From Roseivivax halodurans JCM 10272 (lineage in GTDB: Bacteria > Pseudomonadota > Alphaproteobacteria > Rhodobacterales > Rhodobacteraceae): DNA of 64,000 nt. The notes below the pieces were generated by a model that searched no databases, was not told the DNA's origin, and saw only the letters and a list, made by a program, of their open reading frames with translations. The stretch is from NCBI RefSeq assembly GCF_000521785.1, contig NZ_JALZ01000001.1, forward strand, positions 186,001-250,000, in the 5' to 3' direction. Position numbers and translations under genes: made by a program. This document shows positions 37,885 to 47,414 of the stretch, piece after piece (within the stretch, counting starts at the first letter, position 1; each line of letters opens with the position of its first letter).

Positions 37885-39375
37885 TTATTCCGCGGCCTGC
37901 ACCGGTGTGTTGTCGGTGACCGGAATGGCCGGCTGGCTTTCGGCGGCCTCGCGCACGCCCCGGGCGTAATCGGGGTGCACCCGTTCGAGGACCGCAAGCC
38001 AGCGCTCCTTGACGCTGTCCGAGCAGGGCGCCATCGCGCCCGCCATGTTCTGGTGGAGACGCTTGCGCTCGTCGTCCGAGAGGACCTCGGCATAGAGCTT
38101 GCGCGGCTGGACGAAGTCGTCGTCCGTGACCTCCTGCGGATAGCGGTACGCTTCGGGGTCGATGCGCAGCGGCGGCTCCATCACGCTCGGATCGGCGACC
38201 GGGCCGTCCCACTGGTTCGGCTCGTAATAGGCGTCGGGATTGCCGAAGTCGTTGGAGAAGAACCGCATCGAGCCGTCCTTGTGGTAGTGTTGCACCTCGG
38301 ACTGCTTGGCGGCGTTCGCCGGAAGCATCTCGTAATGCGTGCCGAGCCGGTAGCGGTGCGCGTCGGCATAGGACCAGACGCGGGCCTGCAGCATCTTGTC
38401 CGGCGAGAAGCCGATGCCCGGCACCACGTTCGACGGCGAGAATGCGGCGTTCTCGACCATCTGGAAGTAGTTCTCGGCGTTGCGGTTGATCTCGAGCTCG
38501 CCGACCTCGATCAGCGGGAAGTCACCGTGCGGCCAGACCTTGGTGAGGTCGAACGGGTTGAAGTCCTGCTTGGCCGCGTCTTCCTCGTTCATCACCTGGA
38601 TGAAGAGCGTCCATTTCGGGAAGCGGCCAGCCTCGAGCTCGTTGTAGAGATGCTCCTGGTACTGCTCGCGGGTCGAGCCGATGATCTTCTCGGCTTCCTC
38701 GTTGGTGAAGTGCTCGTGGCCCTGATGGTTGCGGAAGTGGAACTTCACCCAGAACCGTTCGCCCTGATCGTTCCAGAGCGAGAAGGTGTGGCTGCCGTAG
38801 CCGTTCTGGTGAAAGGGCGATTTCGGGATGCCGCGGTCCGACATCAGGATCGTCACCTGGTGGACAGATTCCGGCTGCCCGGCCCAGAAGTCGAACATCG
38901 CTTCGGGCGAGCGCATGTTGGTCTTGGGGTGGCGCTTCTGCGTGCGGATGAAGTCGGGGAACTTGTAGGCGTCGCGGACGAAGAAGATGGGGGTGTTGTT
39001 GCCCACCATGTCCCAGTTGCCCTCTTCGGTGTAGAACTTCAGCGAGAAGCCCCGGACGTCGCGCTCGGTATCGGCGGCACCGGATTCGCCGGCCACCGTG
39101 GACCAGCGGGCGAGGACCTCGGTCTTCTTGCCGATCTCGCCGAAGATCTTGGCGCGGGTGTACTTGGTGATGTCATGCGTGACGGTGAAGGTGCCGTGAG
39201 CGCCCCAGCCCTTGGCGTGCACGACCCGCTCGGGGATGCGCTCGCGGTTCTGGTGGGCGAGCTTCTCGATCAGCTGGTAATCTTCGAGCAGGACCGGGCC
39301 GCGCGGGCCGGCGGTCTTGGATGTCTCGTTGGACGCGTAAGGTGCGCCTGCCGTGGTGGTCAGCGTCTTTGCCAT
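37885..39375 (-). CDS. katA: Catalase (monofunctional, small-subunit type)
   Basis: 496 aa, the clade 3 small-subunit length. Decomposes H2O2 with heme b. Catalytic histidine in [13 protein letters not shown]; asparagine in [12 protein letters not shown]; proximal heme tyrosine in [17 protein letters not shown]. No C-terminal flavodoxin-like extension, so not a large-subunit enzyme. The ATG at 39375 has AGAGGA upstream. Divergent from oxyR across 101 bp, so probably induced by peroxide through OxyR. Confidence 0.96.
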   Translation of the reverse strand: MAKTLTTTAGAPYASNETSKTAGPRGPVLLEDYQLIEKLAHQNRERIPERVVHAKGWGAHGTFTVTHDITKYTRAKIFGEIGKKTEVLARWSTVAGESGAADTERDVRGFSLKFYTEEGNWDMVGNNTPIFFVRDAYKFPDFIRTQKRHPKTNMRSPEAMFDFWAGQPESVHQVTILMSDRGIPKSPFHQNGYGSHTFSLWNDQGERFWVKFHFRNHQGHEHFTNEEAEKIIGSTREQYQEHLYNELEAGRFPKWTLFIQVMNEEDAAKQDFNPFDLTKVWPHGDFPLIEVGELEINRNAENYFQMVENAAFSPSNVVPGIGFSPDKMLQARVWSYADAHRYRLGTHYEMLPANAAKQSEVQHYHKDGSMRFFSNDFGNPDAYYEPNQWDGPVADPSVMEPPLRIDPEAYRYPQEVTDDDFVQPRKLYAEVLSDDERKRLHQNMAGAMAPCSDSVKERWLAVLERVHPDYARGVREAAESQPAIPVTDNTPVQAAE

Positions 39376-39476
39376 GTGACTATCCTCTCTCACAGGTAGT
39401 AGAGGAATGCGCGGGGACGCGATCGGGTCCGATTGTCCGGCATGACATTTCCGCGCAGGGGCGATATGAGAAACTT
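39376..39476. promoter_or_regulatory. katA-oxyR divergent control region
   Basis: 101-bp region between divergent katA and oxyR, the usual place for an OxyR operator. CTAT (39380) and CAGGTAG (~39395) give two weak half-site-like matches near the katA end; a full four-part OxyR site was not found by eye. Confidence 0.4.
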
Positions 39477-40406
39477 ATGAGTGTCACCCTGCGCCAGCTT
39501 ACCTATTTCGTCGCGCTCGCCGAGGCCGGCCATTTCGGCCGCGCAGCCGCGCAGGCGCATATCTCGCAGCCGGCCTTGTCGTTGCAGATCAAGGAACTGG
39601 AATCGCAGCTTCAGGTGCCTCTGGTGGAGCGGCTGCCGCGCGAGATCCGGCTGACGCGGGCCGGGACCGAGGTGCTGACGCGGGCGCGCCGCATTCTCGC
39701 CGAGGTCGACGATCTCGGGCAGGCGGTGCGCTGGCGCGAAGGGTTGTCGGGGCGCCTGCATCTGGGCGTCATACCGACGGTCGCGCCGTATCTGCTGCCC
39801 GCCGCCCTGACGCGGATCCGGGCGCGGGATCTCACGCTCGAACTGCGCGTGCGGGAGGCGCAGACCGACGCGCTGCTCGACGGGCTCAGGGCCGGCCAGC
39901 TCGACGCGGCGCTCGTGGCGTTGCCGGTGGCCGCGGACTGGTTCGTGACCGAGCCGCTTTTCGAGGACCGCTTCCTGCTGGCCGGATCGGACCGACGGGT
40001 GAAGGCCTGGGCCGAGGACGTGGAGCAGCTGCGTCCGACCGAGCTCAGCGCCGATCAGCTCCTGCTGCTCGAGGAGGGGCATTGCCTCGCCGATCAGGCG
40101 CTCGACGTCTGCGGGCTCACCGGACGGGGGCAGGTCGATCTCGGGGCCTCGTCGCTCTCCACGCTCTGCGGGCTCGTCAGCGAGGGCTTCGGGCTGACCC
40201 TGCTGCCGGAGCTTGCGGTGCGGGTCGAGGCGGCCGCGTTCGACCGGCTGGCGCTGGCGCGATTCGAGGCGCCGGAGCCGTCGCGACACCTCGCGCTCGT
40301 CCGCCGCGCCTCCTCGTCCGACGACGGCTGGCTGCACGATCTCGGCGAGCTTTTCCGGGAGGCGGCGGAGCCGCTCCTCATGGAAGCGCGCCGCGCATGT
40401 CCCTGA
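39477..40406 (+). CDS. oxyR: Hydrogen peroxide-inducible activator OxyR
   Basis: 309 aa LysR-family regulator. N-terminal winged helix-turn-helix: TLRQLTYFVALAEAGHFGRAA, then SQPALSLQIKELE. The redox cysteines are C203 and C212 in GHCLADQALDVCG, the same spacing as C199/C208 in E. coli OxyR, so disulfide switching should be intact. The ATG at 39477 gives MSVTLRQLTYF; upstream in-frame codons run into the control region. Divergent from katA, its likely main target. Confidence 0.95.
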   Translation: MSVTLRQLTYFVALAEAGHFGRAAAQAHISQPALSLQIKELESQLQVPLVERLPREIRLTRAGTEVLTRARRILAEVDDLGQAVRWREGLSGRLHLGVIPTVAPYLLPAALTRIRARDLTLELRVREAQTDALLDGLRAGQLDAALVALPVAADWFVTEPLFEDRFLLAGSDRRVKAWAEDVEQLRPTELSADQLLLLEEGHCLADQALDVCGLTGRGQVDLGASSLSTLCGLVSEGFGLTLLPELAVRVEAAAFDRLALARFEAPEPSRHLALVRRASSSDDGWLHDLGELFREAAEPLLMEARRACP

Positions 40407-40528
40407 CCGGGCGCCGTTTCGGGCGCTGGGGCGATGCGCGGGGCCGTCATCTGCGGGCCGCGCGCGGGTGCAGAGGACCCGACCAGCCGGGTACGCGCAC
40501 GGGGCATGGCGGGCATGCGACACCGCGC

Positions 40529-40545
40529 GGGGCTGGAAGAGCCCC
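40529..40545 (+). terminator. Stem-loop downstream of oxyR
   Basis: GGGGCT (40529-40534) and AGCCCC (40540-40545) form a short stem around GGAAG, in the 190-bp gap between oxyR and lipA. No T-run follows, so termination is uncertain. The rest of the gap shows no gene. Confidence 0.4.
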
Positions 40546-40596
40546 CTGCAAGGCCTTACACTCCATTCAAACGATTAAGATTTAGGGCCCGTCCGC

Positions 40597-41553
40597 ATGC
40601 GTGATCTCAAGATTCCCGGCCAGCGCCACCCCGAGAAGGCGCACCGGCAAGACAACGCCCAGCCGAAGAAACCCGACTGGATCCGCGTCAAGGCGCCGGG
40701 TGGTCAGGGCTATGCCGACACGCGCAAGATCATGCGGGAGCACAACCTGACCACGGTCTGCGAGGAGGCGGGCTGCCCGAACGTGGGCGAGTGCTGGTCC
40801 CAGGGCCACGCCACGATGATGATCATGGGCGAGATCTGCACCCGCGGCTGCACCTTCTGCAACGTCGCGACGGGGCGGCCCGACACGCTCGACGCCTTCG
40901 AGCCCGGACGCGTCGCGGATGCGGTGCAGAAGCTCGGGCTCAACCACGTGGTCATCACCTCGGTCGACCGCGACGATCTCGACGACGGCGGGGCGGAGCA
41001 TTTCGCCCAGACCATCCGCGCCGTGCGCCATCGCGCGCCGGGCACGACGATCGAGATCCTGACGCCCGATTTCCTGCGCTGCGGGCCGGATGCGCTCGAG
41101 ACGGTGGTCGCGGCGAAGCCGGACGTCTTCAACCACAATCTCGAGACGGTGCCGGGCCTCTATACCGAGGTGCGCCCGGGCGCGCGGTACTTCCATTCGC
41201 TGCGCCTGCTGCAGCGGGTGAAGGAGATCGATCCGCGCGTCTTCACGAAGTCCGGGATCATGGTCGGTCTCGGGGAGGAGCGCGCGCAGGTGCTGCAGGT
41301 GATGGACGATCTGCGCTCGGCCGATGTCGACTTCATGACCATCGGCCAGTACCTGCAGCCGTCGTCGAAGCACCATCGGATCGACCGGTTCGTCACCCCC
41401 GAGGAATTCGCGGGCTACGAGAAATCCGCCTGGGGCAAGGGGTTCCTCATGGTGTCGGCGACGCCGCTGACCCGCTCGTCCTACCATGCGGGCGACGATT
41501 TCGCGCGGCTGCGCGATGCACGCGAGGCGAAGCTGGCGGCAGCTGCGGGCTGA
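40597..41553 (+). CDS. lipA: Lipoyl synthase
   Basis: 318 aa radical-SAM enzyme that inserts two sulfurs into octanoyl groups on 2-oxoacid dehydrogenases and GcvH. Both iron-sulfur sets are visible: the auxiliary cluster [12 protein letters not shown] and the SAM cluster CTRGCTFC. The [14 protein letters not shown] motif and the C-terminal TRSSYHAG serine ligand are also present. The ATG follows an AGGG. Monocistronic, followed by intergenic element E. Confidence 0.97.
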   Translation: MRDLKIPGQRHPEKAHRQDNAQPKKPDWIRVKAPGGQGYADTRKIMREHNLTTVCEEAGCPNVGECWSQGHATMMIMGEICTRGCTFCNVATGRPDTLDAFEPGRVADAVQKLGLNHVVITSVDRDDLDDGGAEHFAQTIRAVRHRAPGTTIEILTPDFLRCGPDALETVVAAKPDVFNHNLETVPGLYTEVRPGARYFHSLRLLQRVKEIDPRVFTKSGIMVGLGEERAQVLQVMDDLRSADVDFMTIGQYLQPSSKHHRIDRFVTPEEFAGYEKSAWGKGFLMVSATPLTRSSYHAGDDFARLRDAREAKLAAAAG

Positions 41554-41582
41554 GCGCTCCGCCTTTTCGGGCAGTCTGTGAT

Positions 41583-41628
41583 CCCGCCGGTGGATGCCTC
41601 CGGCGGGAGTATTTTTACCAAGAAGAAG
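41583..41628 (+). repeat. Structured intergenic element, copy E
   Basis: Stem CCCGCCGG (41583-41590) / CCGGCGGG (41600-41607) with a 9-nt loop, directly followed by AGTATTT-TTA-CCAAGAAGAAG (41608-41628). The stem sequence is unrelated to the other copies yet still perfectly paired. It lies between the convergent ends of lipA and the diheme cytochrome gene. Confidence 0.8.
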
Positions 41629-41638
41629 GGGCGGGCGC

Positions 41639-42526
41639 CTATTCGGGCGGAAGCGCTTTGACGTAGGCGGCGACGGCCTCGCGGTCCGCGGCGGTCAGCT
41701 GCGCGAAATTCGCGACCACAGCGGCCATGTGGCCGCCGGCGCTGTCGAAATCGGGGGTGAAGCCCGATTCGAGGTAATAGGCGATATCGGACGCGGACCA
41801 GTCGAGATCCTCGGGGCGAAGCGACGGGATCGTGCCGTCGCCGGAGGGGTTCGGGGCGCCCGCGAGCCAGGCACCGGTTCGGAGGCCGCCGAGCGCGTCG
41901 CGCGGCGTGTGGCATTCGCCGCAATGGGCGAGCGCCTCGACGAGGGTGCGGCCGCGCTCGAGCTCGGTGCTTTCGGCGGGGCGGATCCATTCGTTGCGGA
42001 GATAGAGCAGCTTCCAGGCGCCGACGGCGCGGCGGATGTTGAAGGGGAAGGCGACCTCGTGCGGGATGCTTTGTGCATCGCTCTCGGGGAGCGTCTGCAG
42101 AAAGGCCCAGAGGTCGGCGACGTCCTGATCCTCTAGCCGCGTATAGGCGGTGTAGGGGAAGGCGGGATAGTAATGCGCGCCCTCGGGCGAGACGCCGCGG
42201 ATCACCGCGCTTGCGAAATCGGTGAGGGACCAGCCGCCGATGCCGGCGTCGGGATCGGGCGAGATATTGGGCGCGACGAAGGTTCCGAACTCAGAGGGGA
42301 AGCGCTGGCCGCCGGCGAGGACGAGCCTGGCATCGCCCTCGGCATCGGGGGCGTGGTGGCACGAGGCGCAGCCGGCGGCGGTGAAGAGCGTCTGCCCCGC
42401 CTCGGCATCACCCGTGAGCCCCTCGAACCGCGCGGCCTCGACCGGATGGGCCCGGGTGAGCCAGAGGCCCGCCGCGCCCGCGAGACATGCGAGCGCGGCG
42501 AGGCCGAGAAGGATCGCGCGGATCAT
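41639..42526 (-). CDS. Membrane-anchored diheme cytochrome c
   Basis: 295 aa. An N-terminal hydrophobic segment (ILLGLAALACLAGAAGLWL) acts as signal or anchor. Two heme c sites: CASCH at 53-57 and CGECH near residue 200. The region FGTFVAPNISPDPDAGIGGWS resembles the cytochrome subunits of membrane-bound alcohol/aldehyde and related dehydrogenases. No dehydrogenase partner is beside it, so the electron donor is unknown. Its ATG overlaps the stop of the upstream cytochrome gene, and the two should be coexpressed. Confidence 0.9.
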   Translation of the reverse strand: MIRAILLGLAALACLAGAAGLWLTRAHPVEAARFEGLTGDAEAGQTLFTAAGCASCHHAPDAEGDARLVLAGGQRFPSEFGTFVAPNISPDPDAGIGGWSLTDFASAVIRGVSPEGAHYYPAFPYTAYTRLEDQDVADLWAFLQTLPESDAQSIPHEVAFPFNIRRAVGAWKLLYLRNEWIRPAESTELERGRTLVEALAHCGECHTPRDALGGLRTGAWLAGAPNPSGDGTIPSLRPEDLDWSASDIAYYLESGFTPDFDSAGGHMAAVVANFAQLTAADREAVAAYVKALPPE

Positions 42527-42975
42527 TCGTTCGAGGCGCGGTACTCGTCATGGCAGGCGCTGCAGGCGTCGCCCACGGGACCGAGCGCCGGGCCGAGCGC
42601 TTCGCGGCCATCGCCCGCCACCTGCTGGAGGCCGCCCGCGGCCTCGCCGAAGGCGGACCATTTCGCCAGCAGGTCGTCCGTGTTGTCCCAGATCGCCGGC
42701 AGAGCGCGGGTTCCCTCGAGCGCCTCGCTGGACGAGCCCTCGGGGAAGAGCACCAGCGGATTGGTCTGGCTGACCGCGACGAGGTTGTCTGCGGCGGTCT
42801 GCGCCATCTCGGCGTCGTATTCGGCATCGCCCTTGGCCATGTCGCCGATGATCCCGAGATTGATCGCCATGATCCGGAACATGCCCTGACGTGCCTTGAG
42901 ATGGCCGTCGAAGTCCTGGGCGACGGCGGGCGTCGCCAAGGCGAAGATGGCGAGAACGGAAACGGTGCGCAGCAT
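42523..42975 (-). CDS. Cytochrome c', class II
   Basis: 150 aa. Signal peptide ~1-19 (ends PAVAQ). The heme site CSACH (Cys138, Cys141, His142) is at the C-terminus and the rest is four-helix-like, with the early RQGMFRIMAINLGII segment providing the candidate methionine seen in c-556-type class II cytochromes. Periplasmic electron carrier or gas-binding protein. The ATG at 42975 has GGGAG upstream. It precedes the diheme cytochrome gene with a 4-bp overlap. Confidence 0.88.
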   Translation of the reverse strand: MLRTVSVLAIFALATPAVAQDFDGHLKARQGMFRIMAINLGIIGDMAKGDAEYDAEMAQTAADNLVAVSQTNPLVLFPEGSSSEALEGTRALPAIWDNTDDLLAKWSAFGEAAGGLQQVAGDGREALGPALGPVGDACSACHDEYRASNE

Positions 42976-43158
42976 CAATGAGCTCCCTGCAATGTTCTTG
43001 GCTTCGGCAACCGTAACGTGAGGAGGTCGCCGGGCAACGACACAATGCGCGGTAGCGCGGCGGACGGAGCGCGCGACCGACACGGCCGGATGAGATGCGT
43101 TCCGGGAAAAGCGTTATTCGGCAGAGGGTTCCGGCGTCACGATGATGTCGTGCCTGAA

Positions 43159-43192
43159 GGTGACCGGGCGCAGATGGCGCGTCCCGGTCACC
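43159..43192. repeat. 10-bp inverted repeat downstream of mmsB
   Basis: GGTGACCGGG (43159-43168) and CCCGGTCACC (43183-43192) pair perfectly around a 14-nt loop, 25 bp after the mmsB stop. It could be the mmsB operon terminator or an operator for the cytochrome genes, whose start lies ~185 bp away. The rest of the 242-bp gap shows no supported gene. Confidence 0.5.
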
Positions 43193-43217
43193 GCAAAGTG
43201 AAAGCGCGGAGTTGCTC

Positions 43218-44090
43218 TCAGCCGCGGCCGCGGGACGCGAAGCGTGGCAGCATGGCCGAGAAGTCGCGTCCGGAGCCGTCCTCCTCCTCGACGAAACGGG
43301 CATAGAGATCGGCCGCCGCCTGGCCGAGGGGCGTGTCCGCATCGGCGCCCGTCGCCGCCTGCATGGCGAGGCGCAGATCCTTGAGCATGAGGTCCGCGGC
43401 GAAGCCGGGCTTGTAGTCGTTGTCGGCGGGCGATTTCGGCCCGACGCCCGGCGCGGGGCAGTAGGTGTTCATCGACCAGGACGAGCCCGAGGAGGTGGAG
43501 ACGACGTCGAACATCGCCTGCCGGTCGAGGCCGAGCTTGTCGGCGAGCGCGAAGGCCTCGCAGGTGCCGATCATGGTGATGCCGAGGATCATGTTGTTGC
43601 AGATCTTCGCCGCCTGACCGTTGCCGGAGGGGCCGCAATGGACGGCCTTCTTGCCCATGATGTCGAAGAGGGGTCTGGCCTTTTCGAACCCGGCCTCGTC
43701 GCCGCCGACCATGAAGGTGAGCGTGCCGTCCGTCGCGCCGCCGACGCCGCCCGAGACGGGCGCGTCGAGGGCCGAGAGGCCAGCCGCAAGGGCCTGTTCT
43801 CCGACCGCGCGGGCGCTGTCCACATCGACGGTCGAGCAGTCGAGATGCACCGCGCCGGCATTCATCGCCGGGATGATCTCGGAGGCGACGCGCCGCAGGA
43901 TGTCGCCGTTCGGCAGCATCGTGATGGCGACCTCGGCGCCGCGGACGGAATCCGCAGCGCTGGCGGCCATGGTCACGCCCTCGATCTCGACCCCGGCGGT
44001 GTCGAAGCCGGTCACCTCGTGGCCCGCGCGCGCGAGATTGGCCGCCATCGGCCCGCCCATGTTGCCCAGCCCGATGAACGCGATCTTCAT
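43218..44090 (-). CDS. mmsB: 3-Hydroxyisobutyrate dehydrogenase
   Basis: 290 aa. Oxidises 3-hydroxyisobutyrate to methylmalonate semialdehyde in valine breakdown. N-terminal NAD site MKIAFIGLGNMGGPMAANLA; substrate segment DAPVSGGVGGATDGTL; catalytic lysine in GNGQAAKICNNMILG. The ATG overlaps the stop of the upstream hydratase-family gene by 4 bp, and all three valine genes run on the minus strand. Confidence 0.96.
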   Translation of the reverse strand: MKIAFIGLGNMGGPMAANLARAGHEVTGFDTAGVEIEGVTMAASAADSVRGAEVAITMLPNGDILRRVASEIIPAMNAGAVHLDCSTVDVDSARAVGEQALAAGLSALDAPVSGGVGGATDGTLTFMVGGDEAGFEKARPLFDIMGKKAVHCGPSGNGQAAKICNNMILGITMIGTCEAFALADKLGLDRQAMFDVVSTSSGSSWSMNTYCPAPGVGPKSPADNDYKPGFAADLMLKDLRLAMQAATGADADTPLGQAAADLYARFVEEEDGSGRDFSAMLPRFASRGRG

Positions 44091-45139
44091 GTCGTTGTCT
44101 CCCAGTCGTGAAAGTCGAGCCGCGCCTCGCGGACGGGCTGCAGCATGGCAGCCACGTCGGCGAGGGGCAGGCCGTCGATCTCGTGCCGCCATTTCGGCGC
44201 ACGGTCCTTGTCGATGATCTGCGCGCGCACCCCTTCGAGGAAGTCGGAGCGATCGAGCGCGCGGTGCGTGAAGCGGTATTCGAGGTCGAGCGCCTTGCGG
44301 ATATCGGCGCCGCCCGCCTTGAGCCGGTGGACGATCTCCAGCGTCGCGCCCATGGAAAGCGGCGAGGAGCGTTCGAGGATCTTGAGGCTGTCCCTCGCGA
44401 AGTCGGTGTCGTCGCGGCGCAGGAGGTTCACGACGTCCCGCAGTGTCTCGCCGCCGAAGAGCGCGTCGATGTCGCCGCGCATGGCGGGCAGGGTGGCTTC
44501 GGGCGGGGTCGTGGCGAAATCGGTGATCGCGTCCGGCGCGCCGGTCTCGATCAGCGTCGCCTTCGCGTCCTCCCAGCGCTCCTCGGGCACGTAGAGGTCG
44601 GCAAAGCCAGTATGGATCGCGTCCCCGGGGCCCATGCGGGCGCCGGTCAGGCCGAGATATTCGCCGAGCCGCCCCTCGGTGCGGGCGAGCAGGTACGAGC
44701 CGCCCACGTCCGGAACGAGGCCGATGGCGCATTCGGGCATGGCGACCTTCGTGCTTTCCCCGATGACGCGGTGCGAGCAGTGGCAGCCGATGCCGACGCC
44801 GCCGCCCATGACGAAGCCCTGCATGAACGAGAAGATCGCCTTGGGGTATTCGGCGAGCATGGCGTTCATGCGGTATTCGTCGCGCCAGAAGGCGCGGGCG
44901 AACTCGCCGTTGCCTTCTGCCGCCTCGCGATGCACCCGGGCAACGTCGCCGCCCGCGCAGAACGCCTTCTCGCCCTCGGCATCCATCACGACGAGGTCGA
45001 TTTCGGGATCGTCGCGCCACTCCAGCAGCGCGTCGATCACCTCCGTGCACATGGCGTGGTCGAGCGCGTTGAGGGCCTTCGGGCGCGTCAGCGTGATGCG
45101 CCCGGCGCGCCCCTCGCGGGCGATGGTAATATGGCTCAT
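44087..45139 (-). CDS. 3-Hydroxyisobutyryl-CoA hydrolase (enoyl-CoA hydratase family)
   Basis: 350 aa, longer than ordinary enoyl-CoA hydratases and typical of HIBCH. Oxyanion hole segments KAFCAGGDVARVHREA and FVMGGGVGIGCHCSHRV, plus the hydrolase-type MPECAIGLVPDVGGSYLLAR. Releases CoA from 3-hydroxyisobutyryl-CoA between the dehydrogenase and mmsB steps, which matches the gene order. Both ends overlap the neighbours by 4 bp. Confidence 0.92.
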   Translation of the reverse strand: MSHITIAREGRAGRITLTRPKALNALDHAMCTEVIDALLEWRDDPEIDLVVMDAEGEKAFCAGGDVARVHREAAEGNGEFARAFWRDEYRMNAMLAEYPKAIFSFMQGFVMGGGVGIGCHCSHRVIGESTKVAMPECAIGLVPDVGGSYLLARTEGRLGEYLGLTGARMGPGDAIHTGFADLYVPEERWEDAKATLIETGAPDAITDFATTPPEATLPAMRGDIDALFGGETLRDVVNLLRRDDTDFARDSLKILERSSPLSMGATLEIVHRLKAGGADIRKALDLEYRFTHRALDRSDFLEGVRAQIIDKDRAPKWRHEIDGLPLADVAAMLQPVREARLDFHDWETTT

Positions 45140-46278
45140 GCCGCCTCCAGCATCTTGCGCGCCACGATGAGGCGCATGATCTCGTTGGTGCCCTCGAGGA
45201 TCTGGTGCACGCGCAGGTCGCGGACGATCTTCTCGATCCCGTAATCGGCGAGATAGCCGTAGCCGCCGTGCAGCTGCAGGCACTGGTCGGCGACGCGGCT
45301 GCCCGCTTCGGTCACGAACTTCTTGGCCATGGCGCAGCGCTTGGTCGCGTCGTGCGCGCCGTTGTCGAGCGACCATGCCGCCTGGTGGAGGAAGACGCGC
45401 GCCGCCTCGAGCTCGATCTCCATGTCGGCGAGGCGGAACTGCAGGGCCTGGAACTGGTCGATGGGGCGGCCAAAGGCGGTGCGCTCGCGCATGTAGGCAA
45501 GGGTTGCATCGAGCGCAGCCTGCGCCGCGCCGAGGGAGCAGGCGGCGATGTTGAGCCGCCCGCCGTCGAGGCCCGTCATGGCGTAGCGGAAGCCCTGTCC
45601 CTCTTCGCCGAGGAGGTTCTCGGCGGGTACCTCGCAGCCGTCGAGCTGGACCTGCCGCGTGGGTTGGGCGCGCCAGCCCATCTTGTCCTCGAGAGCGCCA
45701 AAACTCAGCCCCTCGGTGCCGTCCTCGACCAGCATCGCCGAGATGCCGTTCGGGCTGTCGTCGCCCGTGCGGCACATGACGATATAGGCGTCCGAATAGC
45801 CGCCTCCCGAGATGAAGGCCTTGGTTCCGCTGAGCTGCCAGCCCTGATTGGTGCGCTCGGCGCGGGTGCGGAGCGCCGCGGCGTCCGAGCCCGAGCCCGG
45901 TTCGGTCAAGCAATAGGAGAGGACCGTTTCCATCGTCAGGGCGCTCGGCAGGATGCGGTCGCGCATCTCGGTCGAGCCGAACCTGTCGATCATCGCGGCG
46001 CACATGTTGTGGATCGAGAGGAACGCCGCCACCGAAGGGCAGGCCATGGAGAGCGCCTCGAAGACGAGCACCCCGTCGAGCCGCCCGAGACCTGCGCCGC
46101 CCGCCTCGTCGCTCACGAAGATCCCGCCGAAGCCCAGCTCCGCCAGCCGCGGCCAGAGCGCGCGGGGAATGGTCCCGTCCTTCTCCCATTGAAGCGCGTT
46201 CGGCGCGATCTCGGCCGCCCCGAAGTCGCGCGCCATGTCGAAGATGGCCTCCTGCTCGTCGCTCAGGCTGAAATCCAT
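45136..46278 (-). CDS. Acyl-CoA dehydrogenase, probably isobutyryl-CoA dehydrogenase
   Basis: 380 aa FAD enzyme. Motifs: YCLTEPGSGSDAAALRTRA, the flavin-binding FISGGGYSDAYIVM, and the C-terminal QILEGTNEIMRLIVARKML. The catalytic glutamate falls in EGTNEIM, the short-chain dehydrogenase position. The isobutyryl-CoA assignment rests on the following HIBCH and mmsB genes. It leads the three-gene operon. Confidence 0.92.
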   Translation of the reverse strand: MDFSLSDEQEAIFDMARDFGAAEIAPNALQWEKDGTIPRALWPRLAELGFGGIFVSDEAGGAGLGRLDGVLVFEALSMACPSVAAFLSIHNMCAAMIDRFGSTEMRDRILPSALTMETVLSYCLTEPGSGSDAAALRTRAERTNQGWQLSGTKAFISGGGYSDAYIVMCRTGDDSPNGISAMLVEDGTEGLSFGALEDKMGWRAQPTRQVQLDGCEVPAENLLGEEGQGFRYAMTGLDGGRLNIAACSLGAAQAALDATLAYMRERTAFGRPIDQFQALQFRLADMEIELEAARVFLHQAAWSLDNGAHDATKRCAMAKKFVTEAGSRVADQCLQLHGGYGYLADYGIEKIVRDLRVHQILEGTNEIMRLIVARKMLEAA

Positions 46279-46651
46279 CTCGGCCTCCCCCTCCTTTGCC
46301 GCTCAATCACCTAGCTCGCTCTGCGGCAGGGGTGCAAGGTGAGCCGTTCCGGAGGGCTCACAAAGCCGCTGCGGGCCGGCGGATGCAGGCCTGCCCGGGC
46401 CGCCATGGCGGCTATGCGGGGGCGGTTCGATTCGCTGCGGGACGCGCGGATTGGTGGTCAGTGATGGGGGATATCAACTCGGGGACGAGCAGGCCGGGCG
46501 CCGACCGCACTCTGCGGATGCAAAATGCGGCTTGAATGGGTTTTTTCTTTGGTGGGCATCATTCCCCGACGTAAGGGTGCTGACTTAGACCGGCTGCGTC
46601 CGTGGTGGACGTCGCGCGTTCAGTAGTCCTCTGAGAAGCGGGGAACATTTT
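46279..46651. other. 373-bp noncoding region, partly AT-richer
   Basis: No supported gene. GTGAGCC (46339-46345) and GGCTCAC (46355-46361) form a 7-bp stem. The last ~150 bp before the VPLPA-CTERM gene are less GC-rich and include a T-run (46540-46546). Promoters for the acyl-CoA dehydrogenase operon and the plus-strand gene must both be here. Confidence 0.5.
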
Positions 46652-47191
46652 ATGAGATTCAAGGCGCGTATCGTCGGGGGAGTGCTTGGCCTCTCGGCAG
46701 CCTTTTGCGGCTCTCTTGCGGGAGCGGCGACTGTAAATTCCTGTGCGACAGGCTCCGGTCTGGCATGCCTCGTCGACAAGGACCAATTCGGATCCGGCAA
46801 TAGCGGCAACGACAAGGAAGAGAGTGTCGAACTCGCTCTCGCTGCCGCACTGAGCCTGGCGTCGATCGATCTGAAACTGCTGGGCAAGAGCGACGCCGGT
46901 TATGGCCCGGCGGTCTCGGGCACGAGCGGCTCATGGACGACGCCGAGTGCCGTTGCGTATTTCACCGTGAAGTCGGCAAACAGCTACGTCATCTACGCGG
47001 CCAACAACGCGCTTACCGGATCATGGTCGACCATGGGCATAAACAACAAGAAAGGCGAGCAGCGGGACGTGTCGCATATTTCGTACTGGTCCACAAGCGA
47101 CGTATCGCCCGTTCCGGTGCCGGCCGCGGGCTTCCTGCTGATCGGCGCGCTCGGAGGTCTGGCCGCCCTGCGCCGTCGCAAGGCCGCCTGA
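46652..47191 (+). CDS. Secreted VPLPA-CTERM sorting-domain protein
   Basis: 179 aa. Signal peptide ~1-25 (ends SLAGA), a Ser/Gly/Asn-rich middle, and a C-terminal sorting segment at 154-179: VPVPAAGFLLIGALGG followed by LAALRRRKAA. That is the VPLPA-CTERM pattern recognised by exosortase systems of Rhodobacteraceae. The two N-terminal cysteines flank SGLACLVDKDQ. Extracellular or surface protein of unknown role. A T-tailed terminator follows, so it is monocistronic. Confidence 0.85.
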   Translation: MRFKARIVGGVLGLSAAFCGSLAGAATVNSCATGSGLACLVDKDQFGSGNSGNDKEESVELALAAALSLASIDLKLLGKSDAGYGPAVSGTSGSWTTPSAVAYFTVKSANSYVIYAANNALTGSWSTMGINNKKGEQRDVSHISYWSTSDVSPVPVPAAGFLLIGALGGLAALRRRKAA

Positions 47192-47215
47192 CGGCAGCAC
47201 GATACTCGGATCGAT

Positions 47216-47243
47216 GGGGCGGCTCTCGCGGGCCGCCCCTTTT
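47216..47243 (+). terminator. Rho-independent terminator after the VPLPA-CTERM gene
   Basis: GGGGCGGC (47216-47223) and GCCGCCCC (47232-47239) form a perfect 8-bp stem, followed by TTTT. Confidence 0.85.
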
Positions 47244-47414
47244 CGTTTGCGCGGCGCGGTCCGTCGGTAACCCGTTGTCATGGAACGTGATCGTCTCCGG
47301 CGCAAGTTCGCCGGTCGGGCGCGGGGCTGCGGAACGGTTCACGGCGCCGCGAGGTTATCGATGCAATCCGGAGCGGAGCATCGCGCCGGTCACAGCAATT
47401 GACGGAGACGCATC

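Noticed and set aside
43114-43200. Possible small protein ending HDIIVTPEPSAE downstream of mmsB
   Set aside because: No usable start with a ribosome site, and most of the frame is the 43159-43192 inverted repeat. Could be a gene remnant but cannot be supported.
46296-46535. 79-residue plus-strand frame before the VPLPA-CTERM gene
   Set aside because: Composition is not protein-like, there is no ribosome site, and it lies across the promoter region of a divergent operon.
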